A DNA stretch of 64,000 bases from Amanita rubescens. Taxonomy: Eukaryota; Basidiomycota; Agaricomycetes; Agaricales; Amanitaceae. How positions within the stretch are numbered: position 1 is the stretch's first letter; each line of letters starts with the position of its first letter. The stretch covers positions 1 through 64,000 of the forward strand of contig WION01000082.1 of the NCBI GenBank assembly GCA_015039365.1, written 5' to 3'. Positions 47,133 through 57,671 of the stretch are shown one piece after another. A program made the position numbers and the translations under genes. The notes under the pieces were generated by a model. The model searched no databases. It saw only the letters and a program-made list of their open reading frames with translations, and was not told where the DNA came from.

Positions 47133-47169
47133 ATGAATCTTTTCACTCTCTTCTTCCTTTCACTCTTTT
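47133..47169 (+). pseudogene. Captured 5' end of the Kre9-like gene
   Basis: ATG plus about 12 codons (MNLFTLFFLSLF) with its upstream DNA, identical to 49530-49566. It is cut off exactly at the duplication junction, after which unit B begins at 47171. It has a promoter (TATATAAG near 47066) but no gene body. Confidence 0.85.
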
Positions 47170-48128
47170 TATACATTCCATGGAACTAAGGGGTTTGGAC
47201 GGATATATGTCTAATAGTATCGCGCTTTGCTGTGGGCCATCAGTGTCTGGCCTGTGCTCGTCTGTAGACCCCGTCTTTTCAGACTCTCGAAGGTTGTCTG
47301 GCACGCCCGGTGTTCCTGGGTTTATCTAAGTCTCCGGAGATAAGTTGGGGTTCTGTAGGCGTGTCAAGAATAACGCGAAGACAACACATACTTGGTTCTC
47401 TGCGGTAGAACTCCGCTCCGAGTGGCCGGGAGCGTCGGAAGAGTCCGGGTTACATAATGGCAGGGAGCGGTTACTTCTTGTCTACCAACACGGGACATTG
47501 ATAACCGGCAACTGAAGGCATTCAAACGCTTGCGCCCAGTAACCTCCAGTAACATGTCTGGAATCACACACTAGTATCGGGGGCACAGCCTTCAGTGTTT
47601 TGTCAGGTTTGTTTGTTGCTGCGGCATTAGGTCTGCGGCCAGTTAAGTTCAGCTCCCGAAACGTTCACTAAAAATGGAACCTGTCAGTTCAGAACCGAGT
47701 AAGATAAAAATTACTTTCCGTCGTAATGTCGGTTTGACTAGAACCATCGGATGATAGTAATCGCAGGACGTAAATCGTATACTTGTGGGTTCACCTTGGC
47801 ATCCTGTGTGAGGAACTCGTGTCATTTCGAGGTCTTACTGGGACAAGAACAACGTTCTGAGCGCAGAATTTTCTGATTTTACGGTACGTTCGAAAAGAAG
47901 TCTGCCAAAGGCCGAATGCGATATTATTGATATACCAAATGCAGGTGGCCAAACGACGCATAGAACACGATGAACACAACTACATTTCCGGAATGAGGGT
48001 GCGTATTACCCATCCTGACCGCAATTCTACTCACGATCTCACATTTCGGCAGCATGACTTGTCGTCACCTGCCAAGTTGTTTGCAGTGTGCCCGGGCACG
48101 TTCGCCTGGTTCACGTAACACCAAAAGT

Positions 48129-48135
48129 TATAAAA
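48129..48135 (+). promoter_or_regulatory. TATA box of copy B
   Basis: TATAAAA at the same 67 bp distance from the ATG as in copy A. Confidence 0.7.
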
Positions 48136-48195
48136 GCGAGCTCTCGATGGCTATTATCCTCAGTACTTTGAACTCCAGAGCTTACTTAGTCGACG

Positions 48196-48820
48196 ATGTC
48201 CGAGTCAGTGACGACAGTGCATTTCCGGATCCAAAGCCTTCAGACCCTGGAGTTCCTCCTCGAGTATCCCAGCGGTGGAATTCGCGTCAAGACCACTCTT
48301 GACCGCGCCATTCACGTACGCACATACCATATGATAATTAGCTTCCACTAACACTGACAACATATCGTATTGAAGCCCTTTACAATCGTCCCTCCTCCTT
48401 CCCCTCGTCAGACTACTACCTGTGTCATCCGAGGCAGAGATGGGCTTTACGTCAGACCCGGGCCCGCAAACCAGGTACGTTCCATGTTCCATTGTGGTCA
48501 GTGACTCTTTCTAAATATGATGCTAAGCATATCGTATGGAGCAAGGAGCATTATGAATGGCAGGTCGCTCCCATTGGAGGCAAAGGCTATCAGTAAGCTT
48601 GAACTAATTTTGAAGATCAAAAGACCTGATGTGGCGTAGAATCTATCCCGCGGGTAAAGATTTGTACTGGTATCAGAGCACCCACATTAAGCCTTATGTA
48701 AGTGCTTTTGTCGATCTCAAAGAAAGGGAATTTACGTTTTCTATTTAGGTCGGTCTTGTCCCTGGCAAAGACCTTATTGAGGAAGAGCCTGTCTTCAGGC
48801 TGATTCCGCTTCACATGTAG
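48196..48820 (+). CDS. 136-aa family protein, copy B (137 aa)
   Basis: Nearly identical to copy A. Differences include HFRIQSLQTLEFLLEY, HIVWSKEHYEW, a one-residue insertion at GGKGYQ (three extra bases in exon 3) and VGLVPGKDLI. All splice sites are kept and the frame is open, so both tandem copies should be functional. Confidence 0.75.
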
Positions 48821-49529
48821 TTCCCTCCCGATGATATACGAGTACAATAAGAGACCGATGTACAATTGAATTGTGGTACAGAATTGAATGCTACTTTGTC
48901 ACTTTGTCCTGTGGATGGCAGACGAGTCTCCTTGAAAGGTAACTGCTGATGCGAGCGGACTTGAGCAATTCGATGATATATAGGATGAAATTTTGAAAAA
49001 ATGACAGCACCTTCGTCAGCAGTTGGTCAGCAGTCCACGCTCCTCGTTTCCAACGTATGACCCGCATAACCCATTATGGCTTGGTAGAGGGGCTGTGGTC
49101 GTCGCATTCGCCAACCGTAGGTCACACATCAGGCATGTTAACCCGGTGCTGTACGCATACTAGATCTCAGCCTGGGATTGGAATGTAAGACCGAAGATAC
49201 GCACATTGATGGGCCGTGTGGTTGGTCTTGCCAAGATGGTAGCCGTAACGACAACATGCCACGCGTGTTACTAGTAGTGATGATAACCCGTATCCTAGTG
49301 GCCATGGTGATCCGAGGGACAGCTGACTCCTGGCATTTGGACATGGAAGTCATCCACTACAGTCCACTACTCTGCAGGTATAAAAAGTCCCTGACCGGCG
49401 CGTTGTCGTAACCAGGGTGGCTGCGACATCAGCGTCGCTAGCGACAGCGATCAATTAGTCGACCATATATAAGCAGTCCCTAGTACTCCCTTGATACGCT
49501 CATCCCTAAGGCCGCAGGCGTCCTTAAGT

Positions 49530-50143
49530 ATGAATCTTTTCACTCTCTTCTTCCTTTCACTCTTTTCTTTCGTCCTTTCTTTCCCTCTCTTTCGTCGCGA
49601 TGTGTTTGTTCCACCAATTCTCTACCCAATAAAGACGACCGTATGGAGAGTTGGAGAAAAACACCATGTTATCTGGTACGTGTCGCCCTATCTGGATTCA
49701 TCATTCCCGACTCCTCGTAATCGTCACAGGGACAACACCCATCCTCCTGCCCAAATAACCAATCCATTTGGTAAAATTTATCTGAGAAAGGGGGGCGAAC
49801 GGGGCCTGACAGACGTAAGAAGTGAGTGGTCACTTACATACTGGGAACGCCTTCTAAGATGTTGCCTGATCTGTATCATCAGACCCTCTAATTGGTGGTT
49901 TCAATGTCTCGGCGATGGACCGAATCGAGATCACGGTGCCAGCTACCTACAGGGATGAGCCGTTGAAAACGGGGAGCGACTATCAAATCGTTTGTAAGTG
50001 GCACGACACGCAATCACATCCCCCCCCTCCTGACCCGAGCTCTTTCAGTGATGGGTAACTCTGGAAACTGGAGCCCAGAATTTACCATCATCGCACCTGG
50101 AGACGCAACTCAACAAGCCTTTAGCGTCAAGTCACGACTCTGA
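49530..50143 (+). CDS. Kre9/Knh1-like secreted Ig-fold protein, one-base frame fault
   Basis: Family of small secreted or GPI-anchored wall-associated proteins. Exons 49530-49675, 49730-49814, 49883-49993 and 50049-50143. Signal peptide MNLFTLFFLSLFSFVLSFP, then DVFVPPILYP, TVWRVGEKHHVIWDN, PPAQITNPFGKIYLRKGG, PLIGGFNVS-MDRIEITVP, GSDYQIVLMGNSGNWSPEFTI. Exons 2 and 3 do not join in frame. One more G in the run of six at 49790-49795 would give the family-typical ...HPLIGGFNV junction, so a base seems to be missing: sequencing error in a homopolymer, or a young lesion. TATA (TATATAAG) near 49466. Confidence 0.75.
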
Positions 50144-50448
50144 GGGGTTTCTTTGTTACATTGCTTCGATTGTGCGGGTTGGACTGGATACGGACTTTTT
50201 TACAGCGGAGTGATGCTGGACGTCACTTCGTGGAGTAACCTAATGGGAAAGTGTTGACGCCCCCTGTGGTTGGCAAACAAAATGTGACGAGAATAAGGCT
50301 AGCAGTCCGGACTTGAGCAATTCGATGATGTCAGTAGTATTCGCGGGTGTGATGGATGAGCGCGTGGCAATTGTTTGTCCGTGTTTGCGCCTCGTGCCTC
50401 GTTCTAGCGCCCGTGGGCCGCTCACATGAGCGCAAACCGCTCATCACC
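50144..50448. other. Intergenic, promoter region of the E2 gene
   Basis: Nothing recognised beyond flanks. Confidence 0.45.
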
Positions 50449-51435
50449 ATGGGGTCCATATCAGCCAGACGACTCGGAAAAGAACTATCAGAAATACGTC
50501 AAGAAGGCTGTCCTGTTGGTGAATTATGCCCTCATTCACGCCTCGCTATCCGTCATGATCCCTTGTCACTTGGCAGGCATCAAGCTCGTGAAAGCGGACG
50601 ATTTTGAAACGTGGTGGTTTACAATTGAGGTGATGGGTGAATCCCTTTATAAAGTGAATGGATCTTGTAGCATTTCGTGATGCGGAACTGATGAAGGCGA
50701 TGACCACAACAGGGAGAGGTATTCACGCTCCAATTTCGATTCGACGCTCAGTATCCGATATCGGCGCCAGCGGTTCAGTTCGTAGTCACTGATGGAAAAC
50801 AATCACCTGTTCATCCTGTGCGCTCTTTCACCTTCTCTCCAAGTTGGGGCGCTAACTACGCAACGCTAGCACGTATACTCAAACGGACATGTACATCTCT
50901 CTCTCTCTACCCTGCTAAGCATCCTCTTATTCACGCGTCTCACCAGATATGCGCGTCAATCTTAGGAAACGAATGGTCTCCGGTGCTAAGCGTCGTAGCG
51001 GTGTGCGTGACTCTCCAAAGCATGTTGGCATCGTGCAAGGTACGTCACCCTTATCTCTGGATACCAAATATGATTGATTATCTTGTAGAAGAAAGAACGG
51101 TATGCTCCCATCACCCACCAACCCTCAAAGCTGATCTGACCCGACTTTTGCTCCCTTCTTACCCTAAAAGACCGGTCGACAACGACCGATACGTACGATA
51201 CGCACCTGAAAACCCAAAGAAGGTTAGTCTCCTTTATATAATGCGCGCTCTGTCTTCTCACACTCACTTGGTTCTTGGTAGACCCGGTTCCACTACGACG
51301 GTACGTCGGTTTTCAACGATTATCCAATCTTTAAACTCACCCCTGTTGCTGATGATGAACCCCCGTAGACGATACGTAAGTCTCGTTCATGCATAAGATC
51401 CGCTAAAAGCTCATCATCGCCTCGACAGCGTATGA
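50449..51435 (+). CDS. Ubiquitin-conjugating enzyme E2 W-like
   Basis: E2 of the UBE2W class, which ubiquitinates protein N-termini. Ten exons: 50449-50518, 50577-50653, 50713-50817, 50870-50890, 50947-51039, 51089-51099, 51171-51222, 51282-51300, 51369-51375 and 51429-51435; sum 462 nt, 153 aa. Key blocks: MGSISARRLGKEL, GEVFTLQFRFDAQYPISAP, PVHP-HVYSNGH, the active-site Cys in ICASILGNEWSP, and the UBE2W-specific tail YVRYAPENPKKTRFHYDDDTV. Three exons are only 7, 7 and 11 nt, each required to spell the conserved tail. All introns are GT-AG. Confidence 0.92.
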
Positions 51436-51559
51436 AATTCCAAATCCACTTTTTTCACCCCAACTTATCTTTCAACTACCTGCAACTTTCCGGACTGTTC
51501 GAGAGATTCTGTAATTCGACTCAAATGTATAATGTGAACATTTTTTTTTCTTTCTTTTT

Positions 51560-51745
51560 GCAAACCTCGAACTTGGTACCCGCACGGCATGTATCGCTGC
51601 CTGATCGGAGCCTCTGGTAGTCGATCGTTCCGTGTGACTCGGAGACATTCGATTTTTGCGAATGAGAATGTTTAGACACGCGAGCGACAGTGACAACGTC
51701 GCGTCGAGACAGCGGCACAGGGAGACGAGCCCGAACAAGCGCAAC
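51560..51745 (-). pseudogene. Decayed partial copy of the Rab escort protein last exon
   Basis: The minus strand resembles 51940-52180 (inside the last exon of the neighbouring gene): LDATLSL, an AC-rich HSH..-NV stretch, TIDYQRLRSGS against DRLPEAPD-coding DNA, and GCATG-ATCGCTGC. Frames are broken and a middle segment is deleted. It lies immediately downstream of its parent, so a short tandem duplication followed by decay is likely. Confidence 0.7.
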
Positions 51746-51849
51746 TTCATTGATTAACTCATATTCGCGGACCACTACCCCAAATGATAAATAAGCTTTT
51801 TGATCCTTCTTTATCGTACATAGTCCACCACCTTCACCACCCATCCCCT

Positions 51850-53670
51850 TCACCACCCATCCGTATCATCATCATCCATCTCACTCAAACCCACCTCAGA
51901 CGGCCAAAAAGTCCAATTCTCAACATCCTCTTGCGGTCTCATCGCCCGTACGGCCTCCCGGAACACCCGTTCGGCATGGATCGCTGCGAGATCGGGAGCC
52001 TCGGGCAGTCGATCGTTCCGTAGCGGAGGTGTGACGAGACATTTGACCCGATCCGAAGTTGTTGTGGTTGCGGTTGCGGTTGCAGTTGTAGGAGGATCTC
52101 TCGAATGAGGATGTTCAAAGTAATAAGTTGCCAAGAGAGGTTCACGCCTGTCCTCAGACAACGACAACGTCGCGTCAAGGTAAGGCTTCAAAATCTCTTT
52201 CGGATCCCTTGCTTCCGTTCCGAGTTCCATAGCAAGGGCAATGTACAATATACCTTTTTTTTTTTATCGCGTCAGTCAGTGAATCTCGTGTGAGAGGAAT
52301 GGTGGGGACCCACTTTTTCCTCTAGGCGCAGACATGGCACTCTCGCCCGTAACTAACACTGTAGCCGCTCTCGAGGTTGACCCTCCTGGAAGCGAAGAGG
52401 GAGGAAAGACGAGTATCCCCGTATCAATTGGTGGTAGTGGCGGCGTTTGGTCGTCTCGGTTTTGGTCCTCACCGTCGCCCTCTTCCACAACAGAGTTCCC
52501 GCGAGGCGAGAACGAAATCGGAAAATCGATAATCGCAATACACCTCGCAATCGACAAAGCCCTCTCTTCCCCCTCCGTTCCGGCCGCGACCCAGTTCAGA
52601 TCCCATTCAGGCGGGAGGTACCCCGTCATACCAGGTGAGGCAATCACCAACTTGCAGAATAACGGATCCGGGACGTCTTCCACGTCAACCTTGCTCCACG
52701 TGCTGTCGTTCGGCTCGTCACCATCAGTAGCAGGAGGAGCACAGCCAGAAATGGACAAGATGCGTCTTCCGAGAATATAAATCGCCCCACTGACAGCTGC
52801 AGCGCGACAAAATCCTTGCGCAATCTCGCCCGTACCGCCATAATGACCCACGAGGAACGGAGAAGGTCCGTATCGTCCTGCTGCACGCATGTATTTGCGT
52901 AGACGAGTCAGCGCGGGTATCGTTGGTTCTATTGCTTGCATCAGTTACGAATCCAGACACAAAAGGGGAGAGAGAGAGAGAGACCTATCGGAGAAGTACA
53001 ATACGCCAACGCGTGCCCGATAGCCTCAACCACATCCTCCCCAAGTCCAAACACCGTCTTCACAAACTCGAAAAACGACAAATCAGCTTGTTGTTTCTTC
53101 ATCTCTGGTTTATCTTCAAACTCGCTCATAGCAAACGTGAGGAACCGCATGATTCGACGTTTATCGACTAGAGTGAGTTGTTTGTTTTTGAAAATGTCTT
53201 CTTTGGAACTGGGTACGCTTTTGACTGTGCCGCCACCGCTGGGGTGGTGGTGGGAGTAGATGCCTACTGAATCGACGAGTTTGAATCCGCCGTATTTGGA
53301 GACGCCGGAGGAGATGAGGGAGGAGATGATAGGTCCGACGGAAGGGATAACGGAAGGACATAGTGAGAGGGAGTAGTAACGCGAATGAGACAAGGAAGTG
53401 TTGCCATCACGGGTGATATGAGTGTATCGCGGTGAGGAGCTAGTGATCCACTGAACGAATTCGTCAAGTGATAAACTGGCTTCCTCTGCGCCGTAATACT
53501 TGTCAACATCAACATGGGCGACTTTGAACCCGGCTTTTGACAAGGCTCTGTACAAGTGAGCTCTGAGCTCTGTACGCGCTTGCTGCAAGCACTCACGCGG
53601 CGAGAATGGACTGAGTGAGAGACGTCCCTAGCACGACCACGTCAAACGAGTTAGAGTCCGAGTCAGTCAT
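51850..53670 (-). CDS. MRS6: Rab escort protein (Rab geranylgeranyltransferase component A)
   Basis: Presents Rab GTPases to geranylgeranyltransferase. Exons 53670-53597, 53547-52985, 52934-52314 and 52253-51850 give 553 aa. GDI/REP landmarks: FDVVVLGTSLTQSILAAALSKAGFKVAHVD (dinucleotide-like fold), DKYYGAEEASLSLDEF, SKYGGFKLVDSV, YMRAAGRYGPSPFLVGHYGGTGEIAQGFCRAAAVSGAIYIL, then the C-terminal ILYIALAMELG and an acidic tail (MDDDDTDGW). Intron 2 starts with a long TC tract just after its GT. It starts 25 bp after the METTL16 stop on the same strand. Confidence 0.93.
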
Positions 53671-53695
53671 TACAGGCAAGAAGTCCCCGCCTGCC

Positions 53696-55414
53696 CTAAA
53701 TATTATTGCAAACTATACTAGTACGAGTCACATGGTTCACGAAACTCTCAAAAAGGCATCGGTCTCGGCCGAGAATCCACTCAAATACCACTCCTCCTCC
53801 CGGAAAAGAAATACCGCATATCAACGAGTTTGAAGAGGGTGTTGGCGCTGCTGCTTCTTCTCCTCGGAGTAACCGTCGTCGCACTGCGCGTGACCATGTA
53901 TTTTGAGAAGCGTATACGGTCAGAGAGCCATCAGGCCGTTTGTCGACTGTCACACCAACAATGTGTGATATCGTCTGGGATATGGATTCAGAAGGTGTTT
54001 TGCAGCTGATCGTGTTCTGCGGTGGCATATAGGACCGCAAAGTCGGGTTGGAGACACCCACAATGGACTGATAAGAGTTTAGTTGTGCAGTTAATTTAAC
54101 TTCCTTATAACGTACATCGGGTAGATGTATGTCCCCAAACGACCATGCGATACCCCATCTCCGCGTTTCACCTTGAACAAACTCGGTGATAGCATAGTTT
54201 GTCACCTTAACAGGTAATCAACGAGTTGTTCACAGTCGGAGGGGTGGCGTTAGAGGCTCACCAAATTCTCTCGGAGAAGCTTGACTAATTCTACGGCAGA
54301 GGAGAGTTTACCCAGCATCGACGTGTACCATCTGGCAAAATATGCATGACGATCAAACCCCGGGCGAGCCTCAGTGGAAGGACACACCTACACCGCTCTT
54401 TATAGTCTAAACTTTCCCTCACTATCCGGCCTACGAAACCCAATTCACCACCGGGAGTGATCATCTCCACTTCCGCACCCGTACAAACCTATACACGTTA
54501 GCCCCAGTTTAAGCGCACCCCCAACACAACTCACAGCATTCGGCGGTAACTCTTTCGACGCAGCAGAACGCGTCATCTCATCCGCACTTTCATAAAACGG
54601 TGGATTACACATCGTAAACTCGAATCTACAAGCCCAGTTAAACAAAAAAAAAGAGAGAACCCAGTCACGAACGATAAGGCGGGATACGACTCCATAACCG
54701 ATAAAATCCGATCCTCAGAGCTGGTTTTTACGAGGTGTATTTTCTCGCTTAGACCATTCGCGTCTACGTTGCGACTTGCGTACGAATAGGACGTTTTGTC
54801 GAGTTCTGTCGCGATAAACTTCCATCCAGCATCAACGCGACATCCGAGGAGAGGGTATATAGCCGACGCGCCCGTTCCTCTAGTACCGCCAATCAGTTTT
54901 TTTTTGTTCTTAACAGAGAGAAAGGGGGGACGGGGACGTACATGTCGATACCGAACGTATCACCACCACCAGGCCGATCAATGTATCTCTCATGAACTCG
55001 CACGACATCTTGTAGCCATAGAATGTAGTTTAGTCTATCAAAACATTGTTAGAGTGAAGGATTTGAGCATGCCGCGGACCTTACCTGTTGGGAATAGGTG
55101 GACAAAGCCGATCACCCGGCAGGACCAAGCTCAATCCGAAATCGCGATGAAGGAGCGCCTCCGTTAACCGCCTAATTCAAACTCAGCTGCGACCAAGGGA
55201 AGGAAAAAAAAGAGTCAACCTACCTTTGAGCATCGCTACTCTTAAAATCAATCGTACACCGTCCAGACGACCCAACGGTTTTCAAACTTTCCTCAATCTT
55301 CGATGAACTAGAGTGACAAAAAGATGCGTGATCTTACTGGGGTTTGAGTGGCGCATAGGATTTTGCGAGAGAGTTGAAATCGAGTGGTTGCGCGTAAGGA
55401 TTTCGGGGGTGCAT
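53696..55414 (-). CDS. U6 snRNA N6-adenosine methyltransferase, METTL16-like
   Basis: SAM-dependent enzyme that methylates an adenosine of U6 snRNA. Start at 55414 ([23 protein letters not shown]). About eight exons. Order of motifs: [48 protein letters not shown]-binding [16 protein letters not shown], the catalytic NPPF in [52 protein letters not shown] and [21 protein letters not shown]. The C-terminal region after 54100 is family-variable. The acceptor of the exon starting GGAACGGGCG follows a TACTAG. The frame is consistent throughout. Confidence 0.93.
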
Positions 55415-55470
55415 TATGCCAAGTTTGTGTGACGCGTGACGGAAGTGTCGGCAGAAGAAAGAAAAAAAAG

Positions 55471-55570
55471 CGACGCCAGCAGGATTCGAACCTGCGCCCT
55501 CAAAGAGGAACAGATGATCGACCGTTCAAACAATTCGAATCTGTCGCCGTAACCACTTGGCTATAGCGCC
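55471..55570 (-). tRNA. tRNA-Ser(CGA) with intron
   Basis: The minus strand begins GGCGCTATAGCC; acceptor stem GGCGCTA pairs with TGGCGTC before discriminator G. D-arm GCC/GGC; anticodon stem ACAGA/TCTGT with loop TTCGAA-intron-A, giving anticodon CGA and an intron of about 18 nt after position 37; long variable arm CCTC-TTT-GAGG; T-arm GCAGG-TTCGAAT-CCTGC. The long variable arm and G73 fit serine. A run of T follows (A-run at 55461-55469 on the plus strand), the Pol III terminator. It lies only 56 bp upstream of the METTL16 start. Confidence 0.93.
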
Positions 55571-55745
55571 TTACGACACGGAGAGACCGCTTAGATTACG
55601 GGTTCGATTTCACCTACAACACTGACCTCTTTCCAATCCCACCACCTTACTACCCCCTTGGAGCTGAGCGTCCCCGCCTTCAGACCCCCTGGCACACGTC
55701 CGTAAATGGAAATAAATCCAGAGCAAAACTATGACGTAGAAACAG

Positions 55746-57106
55746 TCATGAATATGGAGGCGGTGGCTCATCGGTCAACCCTTGTGCCCAATCTGACGAA
55801 CGCTCCATTTGTAACTGTGAGATTCGTGCCCTAAGCCGACGTATCTGTCTGTGGATGTCCTCCATCTCCCGTCCTGATCCCTCTCTTTCTAGTACTTCTC
55901 TAGACGATGACCTGACAGGCTCGCACTGCATTGTTTGCCTTGACGCAAGATTCTGCATTTCTCGTTGCGCAGTCCGGAGACGCATGTCGATCTCCATCTG
56001 ACGTAATGCCCTGAGTTCGTCTCGGTCTCGGTCCTTCAACGTGTTGCCAGATGCCTGCGGTAGCTCTCGCCGAACGGGCACCAAGGGTACGGAGCCGCTG
56101 GCCAAGTCATACGAAGTGACGATAGAAGCTTGCCCTGGTACTGAGTGAAGGTTGCTCATCACGTCGTCGCGGTAGCCCTGGAGTGGTTGTTGATTGAACG
56201 AGGCAACGATGGGCTCAATCGGCCGTTTCCTTTTTATTCTCGAACGTCGGAAGAGAATCAGCGTCGCAACAAGCGCCAGGCCCCCAAGAACACAACCGAC
56301 GATGATCCCCACATTGTTCAAGTTGTTGGATGATGAATTATGGGCTGCTGCAGATCCTGAGGTGCCAGTGACACTGCTGGTGGATGAAGGTGCTGAAGTC
56401 GTGGTACTGCCGGCGGATGAAGGTGCTGAAGTCGACGAGGTGGTGTTATCGGCCCTAGGTTAATGTTAGAACCGCAGTGCGGATGGGGCGATCACGGAAT
56501 AGACGTACGTGTAAATGGCATAGTCAAAGTTGAGATAAACGTTGATCGGGTAGTCATTCGTCGAGATGACCAGTGTATGCTTGTCATTCCTAAGATTCTG
56601 GGAACTATATGCGGAAACGTTGTACTGATATCCAGGAGCGATCTCACTAGGCTGAGGGCTATAGTAGGTGTGTACGAGGAGGCCATCGAGGGTGAAATTG
56701 CAAGCTGTATTGGACGTAATGCCGCTTGGGACATCATTTGCGTTTTGGAGAATGAAGAATATCCAGATGGCGACACCTGCAAAGTAGAGCAGTGATGAAT
56801 AATCGGGCAAACATTGAAAGAAAATTTCTAACCTGTAAACGAGAATGTAATGTTCATGTTGTTTAGGCCTGGATTGTATGTTGCAGCTGACCATGTTCCG
56901 TCAAAGGCCAGGGACTTGTTCGGATTATACAAACAGCCAGAGCAGTTCACACCATTCCAAGCGCCATTGGGCTGGTAGACGGGTACCTGACCGGTTACAC
57001 CGTCGCCATAAGTGTCATCGATGGTTCTGTTGACGAGAACTGCCTGAGTGGTACAGACGAAGAGGAGAAGCGTGAGTAAGGCGAGGACGGTTCGTCTGAT
57101 GGGCAT
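55746..57106 (-). CDS. Single-pass membrane protein with lectin-like ectodomain and Ser/Thr stalk
   Basis: Common Agaricomycete architecture of unknown function. Exons 57106-56833, 56776-56509 and 56454-55746 give 416 aa. Signal peptide MPIRRTVLALLTLLLFVCTTQA; ectodomain with NRTIDDTYGDGVTGQVPVYQP, CSGCLYNP, AFDGTWSAATYNPG and VAIWIFFILQNAN; Ser/Thr-rich stalk (TTTSAPSSTSSVTGTSGS); transmembrane helix VGIIVGCVLGGLALVATLILF; then RRSRIKRKRP and a cytosolic coiled coil (about residues 330-400) ending EPPPPYS, a PPxY-like site. No obvious frame faults. Adjacent decayed copy on its upstream side. Confidence 0.8.
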
Positions 57107-57671
57107 GTTGTAGTCAAAAGTTCTTCATGTACTATGAGCGCCCGTAGTAGGGGAGCTCCACGATTTTCGCAGCTGCGGCTCTTGTGCGTCAATGTACGTA
57201 TACCTAACGTAACTTTGAAACAAATCCAGAGCAAAAACTTGACCAGGTCGCCGTCAATCAAAATTGAAAATAATATAATTGCCAAAGATGAGAACGTAGC
57301 CATGACATCCAAACACTGGATCACCCTCCAATGTGCTTTATAAATTTAAGAAGTGCCAGTGTGTGAGCTACTGTGGCGTATGCCGACACCGAATCAAGGA
57401 ATTATAGAAATCCTCACGTAACCTGACGACGTGATTTAGTTATTATACTCTTCGACCCAGGTATGGGATTTCCCGAGCGGTGACCGGTGACGCCTCCGCA
57501 ATTACTCTGGCATAGAATCGGAGGAGGCTCACAGAGCCAAAAAAAAGATCGGAAAAGCGGGGAAGTGAACGTCAAATACATTTCATAATTGACCCAAAAT
57601 ACAAACACGAAAGGTGTTGTACATAGTGGTGCCGCGATATACGTACATTTGGTCAAAACATATCGTGACAA
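57107..57671. other. Intergenic, promoter side of the membrane protein
   Basis: Nothing recognised. Confidence 0.45.

Larger units (their letters stand above)
44711..47169 (+). repeat. Tandem duplication unit A
   Basis: Begins ATACATTCCATGGAACTAAG and ends inside the fifteenth-or-so codon region of a Kre9-like gene (TTTCACTCTTTT). Nearly identical to 47171-49568, differing by small indels of 3-20 bp. Carries copy A of the 136-aa family. Confidence 0.92.
47171..49568 (+). repeat. Tandem duplication unit B
   Basis: Second copy of 44711-47169, in direct orientation, slightly shorter because of several small deletions (for instance near 47410-47480 and 48960). High identity suggests a young event. 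Confidence 0.92.

Noticed and set aside
52966..52984. GA-rich microsatellite as a regulatory repeat
   Set aside because: It is the polypyrimidine-like start of intron 2 of the Rab escort gene; no evidence of further function.
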